Positions 28,084 through 38,249 of a stretch of DNA of 51,011 nt are shown here, one piece after another; position 1 is the stretch's first letter, and the number at the start of each line of letters is the position of its first letter. A program made the translations under genes and the position numbers. The DNA comes from Nitrosomonas sp. Nm51. Its GTDB lineage: Bacteria; Pseudomonadota; Gammaproteobacteria; Burkholderiales; Nitrosomonadaceae. The notes below the pieces were generated by a model, which worked only from the letters and a program-made list of their open reading frames with translations, searched no databases and was not told where the DNA came from. The stretch lies in NCBI RefSeq assembly GCF_900111165.1, contig NZ_FOGH01000019.1:1-51011 (forward strand), read 5' to 3'.

Positions 28084-29508
28084 ATGAAGCCTACGCTCCA
28101 ATTAAAACTCTCACAACAGCTAAATCTCACACCGCAATTGCAGCAATCCATAAAATTATTGCAATTATCCACGCTTGAATTAAATCAAGAAATTGAGCGC
28201 TTAATCCAGGAAAATCCATTGCTCGAATTAAGTGAAAACTGGGATATCAAACCTTTTGAAACCGAGGAATCTGAAAACGATCAACAGCCGCATAATATGT
28301 CTGATGAAAAAGATACCGCACAAACCGATCATGATTTTGATCTCGATATGGAATGGTATGAAAGCGGCAGCACATCGCATACTACGCAAAATGAAGATTA
28401 CGAAATACCACAAATGGCTGCCGAACCGGCCTCTCTCAGAAATTATCTTTCTCAGCAGTTGTCTCTCAGCCATGCAACGGAACGAGAAAAACAGATTATC
28501 AGCTTATTGATCGACAGTTTAAATGATGATGGTTATTTAACACAGGATCTGGATGAACTACTAACTATTCTGCCTGCCGAACTAGGTATTGAAATTGGTG
28601 ACTTGAATCGCGCCCTTGTTTATCTTCAACATATGGACCCACCTGGGGTAGGTGCACGAAATCTTCAAGAATGCCTTCTGTTGCAATTACAGAGCTTACC
28701 CGAAAATAACGCACACAAAAGACAGGCTATCCGGATAGTGACGCAATACCTTGATATTCTGGCTTCTCATGATTATACGTTAATCAAAAAATTATTAAAA
28801 TGTGACGACAAGTGTCTGCGTGCAGTACAAAAACTGATTGTAAACCTGAATCCCAGGCCGGGATCTGATTTTAATTCGGCAAATGCCCGCTATATTATTC
28901 CCGACATCATCGTCAATAAAGTCAATGATGTCTGGGTTGCCAACCTGAATGTGAACGCGTTTCCGAAATTAAATATTAATCATTTTTACGCCAATATTCT
29001 TAAACAAACGCATGATGAAGCATCAAAAAGCATGTCTAATCAACTAATTGAAGCCAGGTGGCTGATTAAAAATCTGCAGCAGCGCTCCCGCACCATCCTC
29101 AAGGTATCAAATGCCATCGTTGAAAGACAACAACAATTTTTCGAACACGGAGAAATCGCCATGAGGCCGCTTATTCTTCGAGAAATTGCAGAGTCCCTGA
29201 GTCTTCATGAATCGACAGTTTCGCGTGTTACAACCCAGAAATTTATGCTTACACCTCGCGGCATTTTTGAGCTGAAATATTTTTTTGGCAGTCATGTCAC
29301 CACAGACACAGGCGGCGCCTGCTCAGCCACAGCTATACGGGCATTGATCAAACAACTTATCCAAAAAGAAAACCCCAGAAAACCACTGAGTGACAACAAG
29401 ATAGCAGGTATTTTGGAGCAACAGGGAATTGTAGTTGCTCGCAGAACAATAGCAAAATACCGGGAATCCATGCAGATTCCTCCCGCCAATCTTCGCAAGA
29501 CATGTTAA
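28084..29508 (+). CDS. rpoN: RNA polymerase sigma-54 factor
   Basis: RpoN directs enhancer-dependent transcription of nitrogen and other genes. It has 474 residues. The glutamine/leucine-rich region I (LKLSQQLNLTPQLQQSIKLL) opens the protein, an acidic region II follows, then the core-binding region, a helix-turn-helix (SLHESTVSRVTTQKF) and the RpoN box (VARRTIAKYRE). The ATG at 28084, after TTGGAATC, gives the standard N-terminus; the frame is open further upstream into lptB. Order lptB-rpoN-hpf-ptsN is the standard one. Confidence 0.97.
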   Translation: MKPTLQLKLSQQLNLTPQLQQSIKLLQLSTLELNQEIERLIQENPLLELSENWDIKPFETEESENDQQPHNMSDEKDTAQTDHDFDLDMEWYESGSTSHTTQNEDYEIPQMAAEPASLRNYLSQQLSLSHATEREKQIISLLIDSLNDDGYLTQDLDELLTILPAELGIEIGDLNRALVYLQHMDPPGVGARNLQECLLLQLQSLPENNAHKRQAIRIVTQYLDILASHDYTLIKKLLKCDDKCLRAVQKLIVNLNPRPGSDFNSANARYIIPDIIVNKVNDVWVANLNVNAFPKLNINHFYANILKQTHDEASKSMSNQLIEARWLIKNLQQRSRTILKVSNAIVERQQQFFEHGEIAMRPLILREIAESLSLHESTVSRVTTQKFMLTPRGIFELKYFFGSHVTTDTGGACSATAIRALIKQLIQKENPRKPLSDNKIAGILEQQGIVVARRTIAKYRESMQIPPANLRKTC

Positions 29509-29526
29509 CAATTTAAAGGAAATAAT

Positions 29527-29850
29527 ATGAATTTAAAACTAACAGGCAACCATGTAGAAGTAACTCCGGCGCTACGTGACTATGTCAATACCAAAATCAG
29601 CAAAATTACACGTCATTTTGATCATGTAATTGTTGTCAACGTTATCCTGTCTGTGGAAAAACATAAACAAAAGGCAGAAGCGAATGTGCATATCAGCGGC
29701 AAAGATATTTTCGTCGAGGCAGACAGCACTGATATGTATGCTTCTATCGACAGCCTGATTGACAAATTGGATCGTCAAGTTTTAAAACACAAAGAAAAAA
29801 ACCTTGAAAAAAGAAATCATCAAGGATTGAAGGACCAAGAATTCGATTAA
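29527..29850 (+). CDS. hpf: ribosome hibernation promoting factor (short HPF)
   Basis: This 107-residue protein binds resting ribosomes and inactivates them, leading to 100S dimers. It starts NLKLTGNHVEVTPALRDYV and has KHKQKAEANVHISGKDIFVEA and the DMYASIDSLIDKLDRQ helix of the family; without the extra C-terminal domain it is the short type. AAAGGAAATAAT precedes the ATG, 18 bp after rpoN. Confidence 0.95.
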   Translation: MNLKLTGNHVEVTPALRDYVNTKISKITRHFDHVIVVNVILSVEKHKQKAEANVHISGKDIFVEADSTDMYASIDSLIDKLDRQVLKHKEKNLEKRNHQGLKDQEFD

Positions 29851-29901
29851 TCCATGTCAGAATCTTTGATAGCAACAGATTTCATTCTTTATTGAAAATC
29901 C

Positions 29902-30369
29902 ATGAACCTAATTTCACAATTATTACCGGAGTCGAATGTCATAATCGATCTGGATGTGGCAAGCAAAAAACGTGTGTTTGAGCAAGCCGGTTTATTATTT
30001 GAAAATACCAACCAGATTGCGCGCAGTCAGGTTTTTGACAGTCTATTCGCGCGCGAGAAACTTGGTTCCACCGGTCTCGGACAAGGTGTTGCAATACCAC
30101 ATGGCCGTATTAAAGGGTTACGCGATGCAGTGGCCGCTGTGGTCACAATGAAAGAAGCAATTCCATTTGATGCACCTGACGGTCAGCCCGTCAACATTGC
30201 CTGTATACTGCTAGTTCCGGAAAAAGCTACCGACACACATTTACAAATTTTAAGTGAATTGGCACAGATGTTCAGTGACAAAAAATTTCGTGAAAAAATA
30301 CTGCACAGCAAGGATGTCACAGAAATTCATCAGTTGATTACAGATTGGACGCCTCATGTCTCAAATTAG
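29902..30369 (+). CDS. ptsN: nitrogen PTS enzyme IIA (EIIA-Ntr)
   Basis: PtsN is the end of the regulatory phosphotransfer chain PtsP-NPr-PtsN. In its 155 residues the phosphorylated His is His67 in GVAIPHGRI, and the ARSQVFDSLFAREKLGSTGLG block is typical. It overlaps hprK by 14 bp, so the two are probably translated together. The HPr-type partner is not in the window. Confidence 0.95.
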   Translation: MNLISQLLPESNVIIDLDVASKKRVFEQAGLLFENTNQIARSQVFDSLFAREKLGSTGLGQGVAIPHGRIKGLRDAVAAVVTMKEAIPFDAPDGQPVNIACILLVPEKATDTHLQILSELAQMFSDKKFREKILHSKDVTEIHQLITDWTPHVSN

Positions 30370-31312
30370 CATTTCCGATCTTTTCGAAAACAAACAGGAA
30401 AAACTGGAATTAACCTGGGTAGCCGGCTTAACTGCCAAAAACAAATTACTCAGTCATGACCGGATTGTACAATCCAATCAGGGCTTAATCGGCCATTTAA
30501 ATTTTATCCACCCCAACTGGATCCAGGTTCTGAGTCGCAACGAAGTCGACTATATCAATAATCTTGATACTCAAAGCCTTAACAAAAAACTCGACGCATT
30601 AAAGCAAAGTAATCTTGCCTGCATTATCATCGCCGGTAACGAAAATGCGCCCGGCCCCATGCGTCAACTGGCTAATGCAACGCATACACCGTTACTTAGT
30701 TCGCCTTTCCCCAGCATAGAGGTCATTTGGTTGCTGAGATCTTACTTAGGCAGGGTGCTTGCCCCCTCATGCTGTTTACATGGCGTTCTTTTAGACGTGC
30801 TCGGAATGGGTGTAATGATTACCGGTGAGAGCGGTGTAGGCAAGAGTGAACTTGCACTGGAACTTATCAGCAGAGGGCACGGGCTTGTTGCCGATGATGT
30901 TGTAGAATTGCGCCGAATTGCGCCGGAAACGCTTGAAGGACGATGCCCACCGATTCTGCGCGATTATCTGGAAGTCCGTGGTCTTGGCATGCTGAACATT
31001 CGTACCATTTTTGGCGAAACAGCCGTTCGTCGGCATAAAAATATGAAACTGATTGTACATTTGCAAAATACCACCAGCACTGAGGCATATCAATTGGAAA
31101 GGCTGCCGATCAGCAACCTGAATGAGACAATCATGAGCGTGGATATACCTAAGGTCATTATTCCTGTGGCAGCTGGACGCAATCTTGCGGTGTTGGTGGA
31201 AGCAGCGGTGCGAAATTATGTATTACAGCTACGGGGTATAGATGGCACCAAAGATTTTATCGAACGTCATGAACAGGAAATGGCCAACCTGCCTGAAAAT
31301 CATGATGAGTAA
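30356..31312 (+). CDS. hprK: HPr kinase/phosphorylase
   Basis: HprK phosphorylates and dephosphorylates a serine of HPr. The 318-residue protein has the N-terminal MurF-like domain (about 1-130) and the kinase domain with Walker A GESGVGKSELAL (near 157) and the family signature EVRGLGMLNIRTIFG. In many betaproteobacteria rapZ and PTS genes follow; here ubiX follows. The target HPr must be elsewhere. Confidence 0.95.
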   Translation: MSQISISDLFENKQEKLELTWVAGLTAKNKLLSHDRIVQSNQGLIGHLNFIHPNWIQVLSRNEVDYINNLDTQSLNKKLDALKQSNLACIIIAGNENAPGPMRQLANATHTPLLSSPFPSIEVIWLLRSYLGRVLAPSCCLHGVLLDVLGMGVMITGESGVGKSELALELISRGHGLVADDVVELRRIAPETLEGRCPPILRDYLEVRGLGMLNIRTIFGETAVRRHKNMKLIVHLQNTTSTEAYQLERLPISNLNETIMSVDIPKVIIPVAAGRNLAVLVEAAVRNYVLQLRGIDGTKDFIERHEQEMANLPENHDE

Positions 31313-31396
31313 TAGCAGACACTGGCTGTCATTGTCGCGACAAACACCGCAACCTGTCAGATTTATATTGGCACAATCGTCCCGGGAAATCAGTAA

Positions 31397-32011
31397 ATGC
31401 ATAAGCCGCGAACTATTACGCTCGCGCTGACTGGTGCATCCGGAATGCCGTATGGCATTCGTTTGCTGGAAATGCTACTGCAAAACGGACAGCATGTTTA
31501 CTTACTTTATTCAAAAGTTGCACAAATCGTTGCGCAACAGGAAATGAGTATGGTCTTGCCTTCTCAGCCCAGGGAAGCTGAAACTTTTTTTAAGCATTTG
31601 TTCAGATCGTCAACTGGTCAGTTAGAGGTTTTTGGCCGTGAATCCTGGTTTTCACCCGTTGCATCCGGCACAAGTCCAGCTGATGCAATGGTAATTTGCC
31701 CCTGTACTATGGGCACGCTAGCTGCCATTGCTACAGGTTTGAGTCAGAATCTGATCGAACGGGCTGCGGATGTCACGTTAAAAGAAAAACGGCAACTGAT
31801 TCTGGTGCCGCGTGAAACTCCTTTTTCCACAGTGCATTTAGAGAATATGCTTAAGCTCTCAAATGCTGGCGCAGTCATTCTGCCTGCCAATCCGGGTTTC
31901 TATCATTATCCGAAGGCGCTTCAGGATATGATTGACTTTATAGTGGCGCGCATACTCGACCACTTAACAATTGAGCATCAACTGATACCCCGTTGGGGTG
32001 AAAAGAAATAA
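31397..32011 (+). CDS. ubiX: flavin prenyltransferase UbiX
   Basis: UbiX adds a dimethylallyl group to FMN, making the prenyl-FMN cofactor of the decarboxylase UbiD in ubiquinone synthesis. The 204-residue protein has LTGASGMPYGIRLLEML (FMN site), ICPCTMGTLAAIATGLSQNL and RETPFSTVHLENMLKLSNAG, all conserved in the family. It starts 84 bp after hprK on the same strand and may be the last gene of that run. Confidence 0.95.
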   Translation: MHKPRTITLALTGASGMPYGIRLLEMLLQNGQHVYLLYSKVAQIVAQQEMSMVLPSQPREAETFFKHLFRSSTGQLEVFGRESWFSPVASGTSPADAMVICPCTMGTLAAIATGLSQNLIERAADVTLKEKRQLILVPRETPFSTVHLENMLKLSNAGAVILPANPGFYHYPKALQDMIDFIVARILDHLTIEHQLIPRWGEKK

Positions 32012-32268
32012 TTCGCTTACCAGAAATCTGACCGGAAGCTTTTGCTGACAGCCAATCAAGACTCAGCCCCAACAACATAAACACTCTAAATATCAACACT
32101 GCAACATATTCTTAGCAATATGCCAGTCAAGTGGTAACAATATTCAAAATGATAGTTGACTAATTCAATCAAGAATTGTATAGTTGACTAAATTGATCAG
32201 GTATTTCCTGTTTCCGGAAATGCTTTTTTATTGTTATTTTAACCAAAATCACCAAGGAGTGTTTAGAC
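32012..32268 (+). promoter_or_regulatory. iscR promoter region with two IscR-type sites
   Basis: Two near-identical 25-bp boxes lie in tandem at 32152-32176 and 32180-32204. Both begin ATAGTTGACTAA; the second continues to GATCAGGTAT. This fits the type 1 IscR motif (ATAnnnGACTA ... TAGTC-nnn-TAT). The downstream gene is iscR itself, so [2Fe-2S]-IscR should repress its own operon here. The rest of the gap shows nothing else; AAGGAG lies 10 bases before the iscR ATG. Confidence 0.8.
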
Positions 32269-32733
32269 ATGAGATTGACGACAAAAGGCAGATTTGCAGT
32301 AACAGCACTTTTAGACCTTGCCATGCAACAAAGCAATAATCCGGTAACGCTGGCTGATATCAGTCAACGCCAAAAAATTTCACTATCTTACCTTGAACAA
32401 TTATTTGCCAAATTGCGTCAGTCTGAACTTGTTGACAGTGTACGAGGCCCGGGCGGCGGCTATTGTCTTGCGAAAGAACTTGGACAAGTTTCTGTTGCAG
32501 ATATTATCTTGGCTGTCGACGAGCCCATCGACGCCACACAATGCGGCGGTAAAGAGAACTGTCATAACGACAGTAAATGTATGACACATGATTTATGGGC
32601 GAAGCTGAACGATCTGATCTTCGATTATCTCGGCGCGGTTACATTGAAAGAATTGGTCGAGCATCAAGAGCAAATCAATGAGGAACAGGAAGTTGTACCG
32701 CTTTTTGATATGCGCAGTTCAACGGCAGCTTAG
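32269..32733 (+). CDS. iscR: Fe-S cluster-sensing transcription regulator IscR
   Basis: This 154-residue Rrf2-family regulator has a winged-helix N-terminus (LADISQRQKISLSYLEQLF, RGPGGGY) and exactly spaced cluster ligands Cys92, Cys98 and Cys104 with His107 (QCGGKENCHNDSKCMTH), identical in position to E. coli IscR. It senses [2Fe-2S] status. Instead of iscSUA, suf genes follow, so here IscR appears to govern the SUF pathway. Confidence 0.96.
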   Translation: MRLTTKGRFAVTALLDLAMQQSNNPVTLADISQRQKISLSYLEQLFAKLRQSELVDSVRGPGGGYCLAKELGQVSVADIILAVDEPIDATQCGGKENCHNDSKCMTHDLWAKLNDLIFDYLGAVTLKELVEHQEQINEEQEVVPLFDMRSSTAA

Positions 32734-32922
32734 ATCAAGGCAGTTCAGCATTTTTTATTTATTACATGCGGCCATACTGATTGGCTGGTTGATAATTATT
32801 TCAGAACAGTTTACGTAAAACTTTGTCATAAAATTTGACAGGCTTCAGCTTCAATCTGACGCTGAAAACAGATGCGGTATTCATCCAACTCTGTTTCATT
32901 AGCCCAGGATTTGGAGTCGGAC

Positions 32923-32946
32923 GATTGATAGATCAATCAATATAAT
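32923..32946 (+). promoter_or_regulatory. palindromic operator and -10 upstream of sufA
   Basis: A perfect 16-bp palindrome, GATTGATAGATCAATC (32923-32938), lies 2 bp before TATAAT (32941-32946), and sufA starts 25 bp further on. The palindrome covers the spacer of the would-be promoter, where a repressor or a MerR-like activator would bind. No -35 is evident. It differs from the IscR boxes, so a second input is possible. The regulator is unknown. Confidence 0.45.
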
Positions 32947-32970
32947 GAATAAGGAAAATGTGAATTTACT

Positions 32971-33312
32971 ATGACACTTACATTAACTGAAAATGCTGCC
33001 AAACACATCAGGCAACAAATTGCCAAACGTGGTCACGGAATTGCTTTACGTATCGGCATCCAGAAATCGGGTTGTTCCGGATATTCCTATACGTACGATT
33101 TAGCCGATAAAATCGGGAAAGATGACCGGTTATTTTCATATGGAGATACAAGTGTTGTCATAAATATGAATGACTTACCTTTTCTCAACGGCTCACAAAT
33201 TGATTTTGTTCAAGAAGGCCTAAACAGTTTTTACAAACTCAATAATCCTAATATTGACAACCCTTGCGGTTGTGGTGAAAGTTTCAGCTTAAATGAATCG
33301 ACAAAAATATAA
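32971..33312 (+). CDS. sufA: A-type Fe-S carrier protein (SufA/IscA family)
   Basis: The protein carries Fe-S clusters or iron from the SufBCD scaffold to targets. In 113 residues the three invariant cysteines are present: Cys35 in SGCSGYSY, and Cys99 and Cys101 in PCGCGESF. As it stands between iscR and sufB, SufA is the better name. It has its own possible promoter and a 111-bp gap before sufB. Confidence 0.93.
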   Translation: MTLTLTENAAKHIRQQIAKRGHGIALRIGIQKSGCSGYSYTYDLADKIGKDDRLFSYGDTSVVINMNDLPFLNGSQIDFVQEGLNSFYKLNNPNIDNPCGCGESFSLNESTKI

Positions 33313-33423
33313 CGCACACAATAATAGCAATACGTTTTTAATAAAAATAATGCTCTGTTATTACAGCAATTTAAATTCTAGATAGCCTAAGCTAATAGAT
33401 ACATCGAGAAAGGAACAAATTTT

Positions 33424-34860
33424 ATGAGTGCTGTATTACAAAATTTGGTTAATCAACCATATAAACATGGCTTCGTTACAGAAATCGAATCGGAAATTGC
33501 GCCTAAAGGGCTCAACGAAGACACAATTCGCTTGATTTCGGCAAAAAAAAATGAACCTGAATGGCTTTTGGATTTTCGTCTGAAAGCCTACCAGAAGTGG
33601 CTTTCCATGTCAGAACCTAACTGGCAGAATGTTCATTATCAAAAAATTGATTTTCAGGCGATAAGTTACTATGCAGCGCCAAAGCCCAAGAAAAAACTGG
33701 CCAGCATGGATGAAGTTGATCCTGAATTATTGCGTACCTTTGAGAAACTGGGTGTACCGATGCATGAAAGGGCAGCGCTCGCTGGTGTTGCAGTCGATGT
33801 CGTTTTTGACAGTGTTTCCGTTGCCACGACTTATAAGGAGAAGCTCGCCGAGGTCGGTATTATTTTCTGCTCAATTTCAGAAGCAGTGCAAAAGCACCCG
33901 GAGTTAGTCAGGCAATATCTCGGTACGGTCGTGCCTGTGGGAGATAATTTTTTCGCCGCACTCAATTCTGCAGTATTTACCGATGGCTCATTTTGCTATA
34001 TTCCAAGGGGCGTTAAATGTCCGATGGACCTATCTACATATTTTCGCATTAATACCGAAGGTTCCGGTCAATTTGAACGCACGCTTGTAATTGCCGAAGA
34101 AGGTGCGTCCGTATCTTATCTGGAAGGCTGCACTGCGCCACAATTTGATACCAATCAACTACATGCAGCAGTGGTTGAATTAATTGCCCTGGATAACGCA
34201 GACATCAAATACTCGACCGTACAAAACTGGTATGCCGGTGATGAAAACGGTGTTGGTGGCATCTACAATTTTGTTACCAAACGTGGACTTGCCAAAGGCG
34301 TCAACTCCAGAATCTCCTGGACACAGGTTGAAACCGGCTCTGCAATTACCTGGAAATATCCTTCTTGTATTTTACGTGGCGACAATTCCGTTGGTGAATT
34401 TTATTCTGTCGCGCTCACTAATAATTTACAACAGGCAGATACCGGCACCAAAATGATTCATCTTGGAAAAAACACGCGAAGCACGATTATCAGCAAAGGT
34501 ATTTCAGCAGGCAAATCCAACAGCAGTTATCGCGGACTCGTGCGTATTACACCCAACGCCCGGAATGCGCGTAATTTTTCACAGTGCGATTCCATGCTGG
34601 TGGGAGATCAATGCGGTGCGCATACGTTTCCATATATACAAGTACACAATAACAGCGCAAAAGTAGAACATGAAGCATCTACGTCGAAAATCGGTGAGGA
34701 TCAGTTATTTTATTTTGCACAGCGCGGCATCGACTCTGAAGAAGCGGTTTCAATGATCGTAAATGGTTTTTGTAAAGAGGTATTTCAACAGCTACCTATG
34801 GAATTTGCAGTTGAGGCCACAAAATTACTCAGTTTCAAACTAGAGGGCAGCGTCGGATGA
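33424..34860 (+). CDS. sufB: Fe-S assembly scaffold SufB
   Basis: SufB of the SufBC2D complex builds the cluster using sulfur from SufS. The 478-residue protein has the typical SufB N-terminus ([19 protein letters not shown]) and beta-helix core with [29 protein letters not shown] and [19 protein letters not shown] near the end, followed by [17 protein letters not shown]. Length matches E. coli (495). Its TGA overlaps the sufC ATG in ATGA. Confidence 0.98.
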   Translation: MSAVLQNLVNQPYKHGFVTEIESEIAPKGLNEDTIRLISAKKNEPEWLLDFRLKAYQKWLSMSEPNWQNVHYQKIDFQAISYYAAPKPKKKLASMDEVDPELLRTFEKLGVPMHERAALAGVAVDVVFDSVSVATTYKEKLAEVGIIFCSISEAVQKHPELVRQYLGTVVPVGDNFFAALNSAVFTDGSFCYIPRGVKCPMDLSTYFRINTEGSGQFERTLVIAEEGASVSYLEGCTAPQFDTNQLHAAVVELIALDNADIKYSTVQNWYAGDENGVGGIYNFVTKRGLAKGVNSRISWTQVETGSAITWKYPSCILRGDNSVGEFYSVALTNNLQQADTGTKMIHLGKNTRSTIISKGISAGKSNSSYRGLVRITPNARNARNFSQCDSMLVGDQCGAHTFPYIQVHNNSAKVEHEASTSKIGEDQLFYFAQRGIDSEEAVSMIVNGFCKEVFQQLPMEFAVEATKLLSFKLEGSVG

Positions 34861-35651
34861 AAAATGAAAACAATCAAATCCTGCTTGATGTACAAAATTT
34901 GTACGCAAGTACGCAAGATACTGAAATTCTCAAAGGTATCAATCTGACAGTAAAACGCGGTGAAATTCATGCCGTTATGGGCTTGAATGGTTCCGGAAAA
35001 AGCACCTTCGCCAAGGTATTGGCCGGCCATCCGGACTATACGGTCACGCAAGGCAAGATTCAGTTTGAACAACAGGATTTATTAGCACTGCCTCCCGAAG
35101 AACGTGCGCAAGCGGGCGTATTTCTTGCATTTCAGTATCCTATTGAAATTCCCGGCGTAGCCAACAGCCAGTTTTTGCGGCTTGCATACAATACAATCCA
35201 GTCAAAACGCGGCACTGACGAACTTGATCCACTAGAGTTCGACGATTTTGTACGTGGAAAAATGAAACTGCTGGAAATGAATCCAGATTTTCTGGATCGC
35301 AGTGTCAACGAAGGATTTTCAGGTGGCGAGAAAAAGCGCAATGAAATACTGCAAATGGCGCTGCTTGAACCGAAACTGGGAGTTCTTGACGAAACCGACT
35401 CAGGTTTAGACATTGACGCACTTAAAATAGTCGCAAAAGGCGTCAATCACCTCAGCACCGAACAGAACGCCATGATTCTAATTACTCATTACCAACGTTT
35501 GCTGGATCATATTGTGCCAGATTACGTACATGTCATGGAAGCAGGCCGCATCATCAAAACCGGCGGCAAAGAACTGGCGCTGGAATTGGAAAAACACGGT
35601 TACGACTGGCTACACGGCGACCGGCAGAACAATGCAGGGATATCGGCATGA
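34857..35651 (+). CDS. sufC: Fe-S assembly ATPase SufC
   Basis: SufC is the ABC-type ATPase that drives conformational change in SufB-SufD. In 264 residues: Walker [11 protein letters not shown]-loop [11 protein letters not shown], signature [10 protein letters not shown], Walker [13 protein letters not shown] (SufC carries this unusual 'DETDSGLD') and ITHYQRLL. It overlaps both neighbours by four bases, showing tight translational coupling. Confidence 0.98.
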   Translation: MKNENNQILLDVQNLYASTQDTEILKGINLTVKRGEIHAVMGLNGSGKSTFAKVLAGHPDYTVTQGKIQFEQQDLLALPPEERAQAGVFLAFQYPIEIPGVANSQFLRLAYNTIQSKRGTDELDPLEFDDFVRGKMKLLEMNPDFLDRSVNEGFSGGEKKRNEILQMALLEPKLGVLDETDSGLDIDALKIVAKGVNHLSTEQNAMILITHYQRLLDHIVPDYVHVMEAGRIIKTGGKELALELEKHGYDWLHGDRQNNAGISA

Positions 35652-36985
35652 ATGAATCAAAAAATATTGACTACCTAACATGCCTGTTCAAATCGTTACC
35701 AGCCCAATCCAATGGCAGCTTATCCCAGGATACACTGCCAGAAGATCAAAAGTTATGGCTAAAACGATTGCGCGCACAGGCGATCGACAAAGCCGGGCAG
35801 CTTAAATGGCCCACTGTAAAAGACGAGGAATGGCGCTTTACTGATATTTCACCATTAACAAGGCTGCCATTCAAACCGGCCAAGGCTGGGCACGTGCCGG
35901 GTTTATCTGAAACCCAGCCGCTTTTTATCGAAGAAACGGTAAATCGCCTGGTATTTATCGACGGTTTTTTTGCACCGGAACTCTCCAGTATCGCAGATGA
36001 AAACCAATTGATCATTGGCAATCTGGATACGCTGGCCACGCGCCATGCGCATACTGTCTCTACGCATCTGGGACAATACGTTCAATCACAGCAAAATCTG
36101 TTTACAGCGTTGAACACAGCATTTTTACATGATGGCGCAGTTGTTGTCGTACCTCAAAATACTGTTGTCGACCAACCGGTTCATCTGTTATTCATCGCCA
36201 CGCAGGCGGAAACGACGCATTATCCGCGTAGTCTTATTGTTGGAGAAGCCAACAGCCAAATGACTGTAGTTGAAGATTATGTTGCACTTCAGGCTGATAA
36301 CGGCGCATATATCACCAATTCCGTTGCCGAATTCAAACTTGCTGCCAATGCACAAATTCAACACATTCGCCTGCAACGCGAAAACGTTAATGCTTTTCAT
36401 CTGGCTAATTGTGCCGTCTCCCTTGATTACGCCAGCCGGTATCAAGCGGTAAACGTCGCCATGGGTGCGAAAATTTCACGCTTCAATCTGGACATCAGCT
36501 TCAAGGAAGAAGCCGCTGAATGCGTAATTGACGGGCTGGCGTTGATTACTGATGAACAACTGGCCGACACGCATACCTGTATCGACCATTTGAAGCCGAA
36601 CTGCACCAGTAACCAGCAACACAAATGTATAGCCGATGGTAAGGCGCATGCTGTTTTCAATGGAAAGATTATTGTTCGACCCAATGCCCAGAAAACAAAC
36701 TCTTCCCAATCAAGCCGCAATCTGTTGCTTAGCAACGAGGCGCAAATTGACACCAAACCGCAGTTAGAAATTTTTGCCGACGATGTCAAATGTGCGCATG
36801 GCGCAACGGTGGGACAACTGGATAAAGAAGAAGTCTTTTATCTGAAAAGTCGCGGCTTATCGGAATTAGCAGCCCGCAATCTTCTAACATATGCATTTGG
36901 TGCTGAAATTCTAAACAGCATTCCTGTTGCTTCACTCAAGCACACGCTTGAGCAGACTGTACTCAACCAAACACGCAGCTGTTAA
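35648..36985 (+). CDS. sufD: Fe-S assembly protein SufD
   Basis: SufD is the SufB paralogue of the scaffold complex. The 445-residue protein has an N-terminal helical part with [15 protein letters not shown], a beta-helix, and the C-terminal motif [19 protein letters not shown], with the conserved His in CAHGAT used in iron binding. sufS starts 4 bp after its stop. Confidence 0.96.
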   Translation: MNESKNIDYLTCLFKSLPAQSNGSLSQDTLPEDQKLWLKRLRAQAIDKAGQLKWPTVKDEEWRFTDISPLTRLPFKPAKAGHVPGLSETQPLFIEETVNRLVFIDGFFAPELSSIADENQLIIGNLDTLATRHAHTVSTHLGQYVQSQQNLFTALNTAFLHDGAVVVVPQNTVVDQPVHLLFIATQAETTHYPRSLIVGEANSQMTVVEDYVALQADNGAYITNSVAEFKLAANAQIQHIRLQRENVNAFHLANCAVSLDYASRYQAVNVAMGAKISRFNLDISFKEEAAECVIDGLALITDEQLADTHTCIDHLKPNCTSNQQHKCIADGKAHAVFNGKIIVRPNAQKTNSSQSSRNLLLSNEAQIDTKPQLEIFADDVKCAHGATVGQLDKEEVFYLKSRGLSELAARNLLTYAFGAEILNSIPVASLKHTLEQTVLNQTRSC

Positions 36986-36989
36986 ATTT

Positions 36990-38249
36990 ATGGCTAATAA
37001 CAACGCAATTGCAGTGCTGGAAACTGGCGCACATTTTGACATGGAACGAATCCGTGCCGATTTTCCTATCCTGAACACTAAAGTTGAAGGAAAACCGCTT
37101 GTCTATCTTGACAATGCCGCATCCAGCCAAATGCCGCAACAGGTAATCGATCGATTGGTTTACTACCAGACCGCCCAGCACGCCAATATCAACCGTGCCG
37201 TGCATTATCTTTCGGAAGTTGCCACTGATGAATACGAAAAAGCGCGGCAAAAAATACAGCGGTTTGTCAATGCCCGCGAGCAGAGAGAAATTATTTTTAC
37301 CAGCGGCACCACCGATTCGATCAATCTGGTGATGCATGGCTATGGCCGTCAGTTTATCCAGGCTGGTGATGAAATTATTCTGACGACGCTTGAGCATCAT
37401 TCTAATATCGTACCCTGGCAAATGCTGGCCAAAGAAAAAGGAGCCGTCATTCGGGTCGTGCCAATAAATGATGCAGGCGAACTCGATATCGAATCCTATG
37501 AAAAACTGTTTAATGATCGCACCAAATTTGTCGGTCTGATACATGTGTCGAATGCGCTTGGAACAATCAATCCAATCAAGCGAATGATCGATTATGCACA
37601 CCAGCAGGATGTGCCTGTGCTAGTTGATGGCGCTCAGGCTGCACCGCATATCGCGGTGGACATGCAAGCGCTGGACTGTGATTTTTATGTTTTCTCCGCA
37701 CATAAATTATGCGGACCCACCGGTATCGGCATGCTATATGGCAAAGCATCAGTTCTTGAAGCCATGCAGCCTTTCAAAGGTGGCGGCGACATGATTGCTT
37801 CTGTAACTTTTGAAGAGACAACTTATGCCGATATACCACATAAATTTGAAGCCGGCACACCGCCAATCGCTGCTGCCATCGGTTTCGGCGCAGCAGTCGA
37901 TTATTTATCTTCAATCGGTATGGAGCAGATTTACGCACACGAATCAAAACTGCTGCACTATGCAACAGAGCGCATCAGCGCAATCAAAGGCGCAAAAATC
38001 CTTGGGACAGCCGCACAAAAGACTGCTGTCATATCTTTTATACTTGACGGCATACATCCCCATGATATCGGCACCATCCTGAATCAGGATGGTATAGCCG
38101 TTCGTACCGGACATCATTGTGCGCAACCCATCATGCAACGGTTTAACGTCCCCGCGACATCACGTGCTTCCTTTGCCTTTTATAACGACATATCTGAAGT
38201 GGATGCTTTAATCGCCGGCATCCGGAACGTGCAAAACATTTTCCTATAA
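36990..38249 (+). CDS. sufS: cysteine desulfurase SufS
   Basis: This PLP enzyme takes sulfur from cysteine as a persulfide. In its 419 residues the PLP lysine is Lys239 in FSAHKLCGPTGIGML and the persulfide cysteine is Cys377 in RTGHHCAQP, followed by the group II (SufS/CsdA) short loop. The ATG at 36990 is chosen, just after sufD; the open frame begins earlier inside sufD. The stop TAA shares a base with the ATG of sufU. Confidence 0.97.
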   Translation: MANNNAIAVLETGAHFDMERIRADFPILNTKVEGKPLVYLDNAASSQMPQQVIDRLVYYQTAQHANINRAVHYLSEVATDEYEKARQKIQRFVNAREQREIIFTSGTTDSINLVMHGYGRQFIQAGDEIILTTLEHHSNIVPWQMLAKEKGAVIRVVPINDAGELDIESYEKLFNDRTKFVGLIHVSNALGTINPIKRMIDYAHQQDVPVLVDGAQAAPHIAVDMQALDCDFYVFSAHKLCGPTGIGMLYGKASVLEAMQPFKGGGDMIASVTFEETTYADIPHKFEAGTPPIAAAIGFGAAVDYLSSIGMEQIYAHESKLLHYATERISAIKGAKILGTAAQKTAVISFILDGIHPHDIGTILNQDGIAVRTGHHCAQPIMQRFNVPATSRASFAFYNDISEVDALIAGIRNVQNIFL

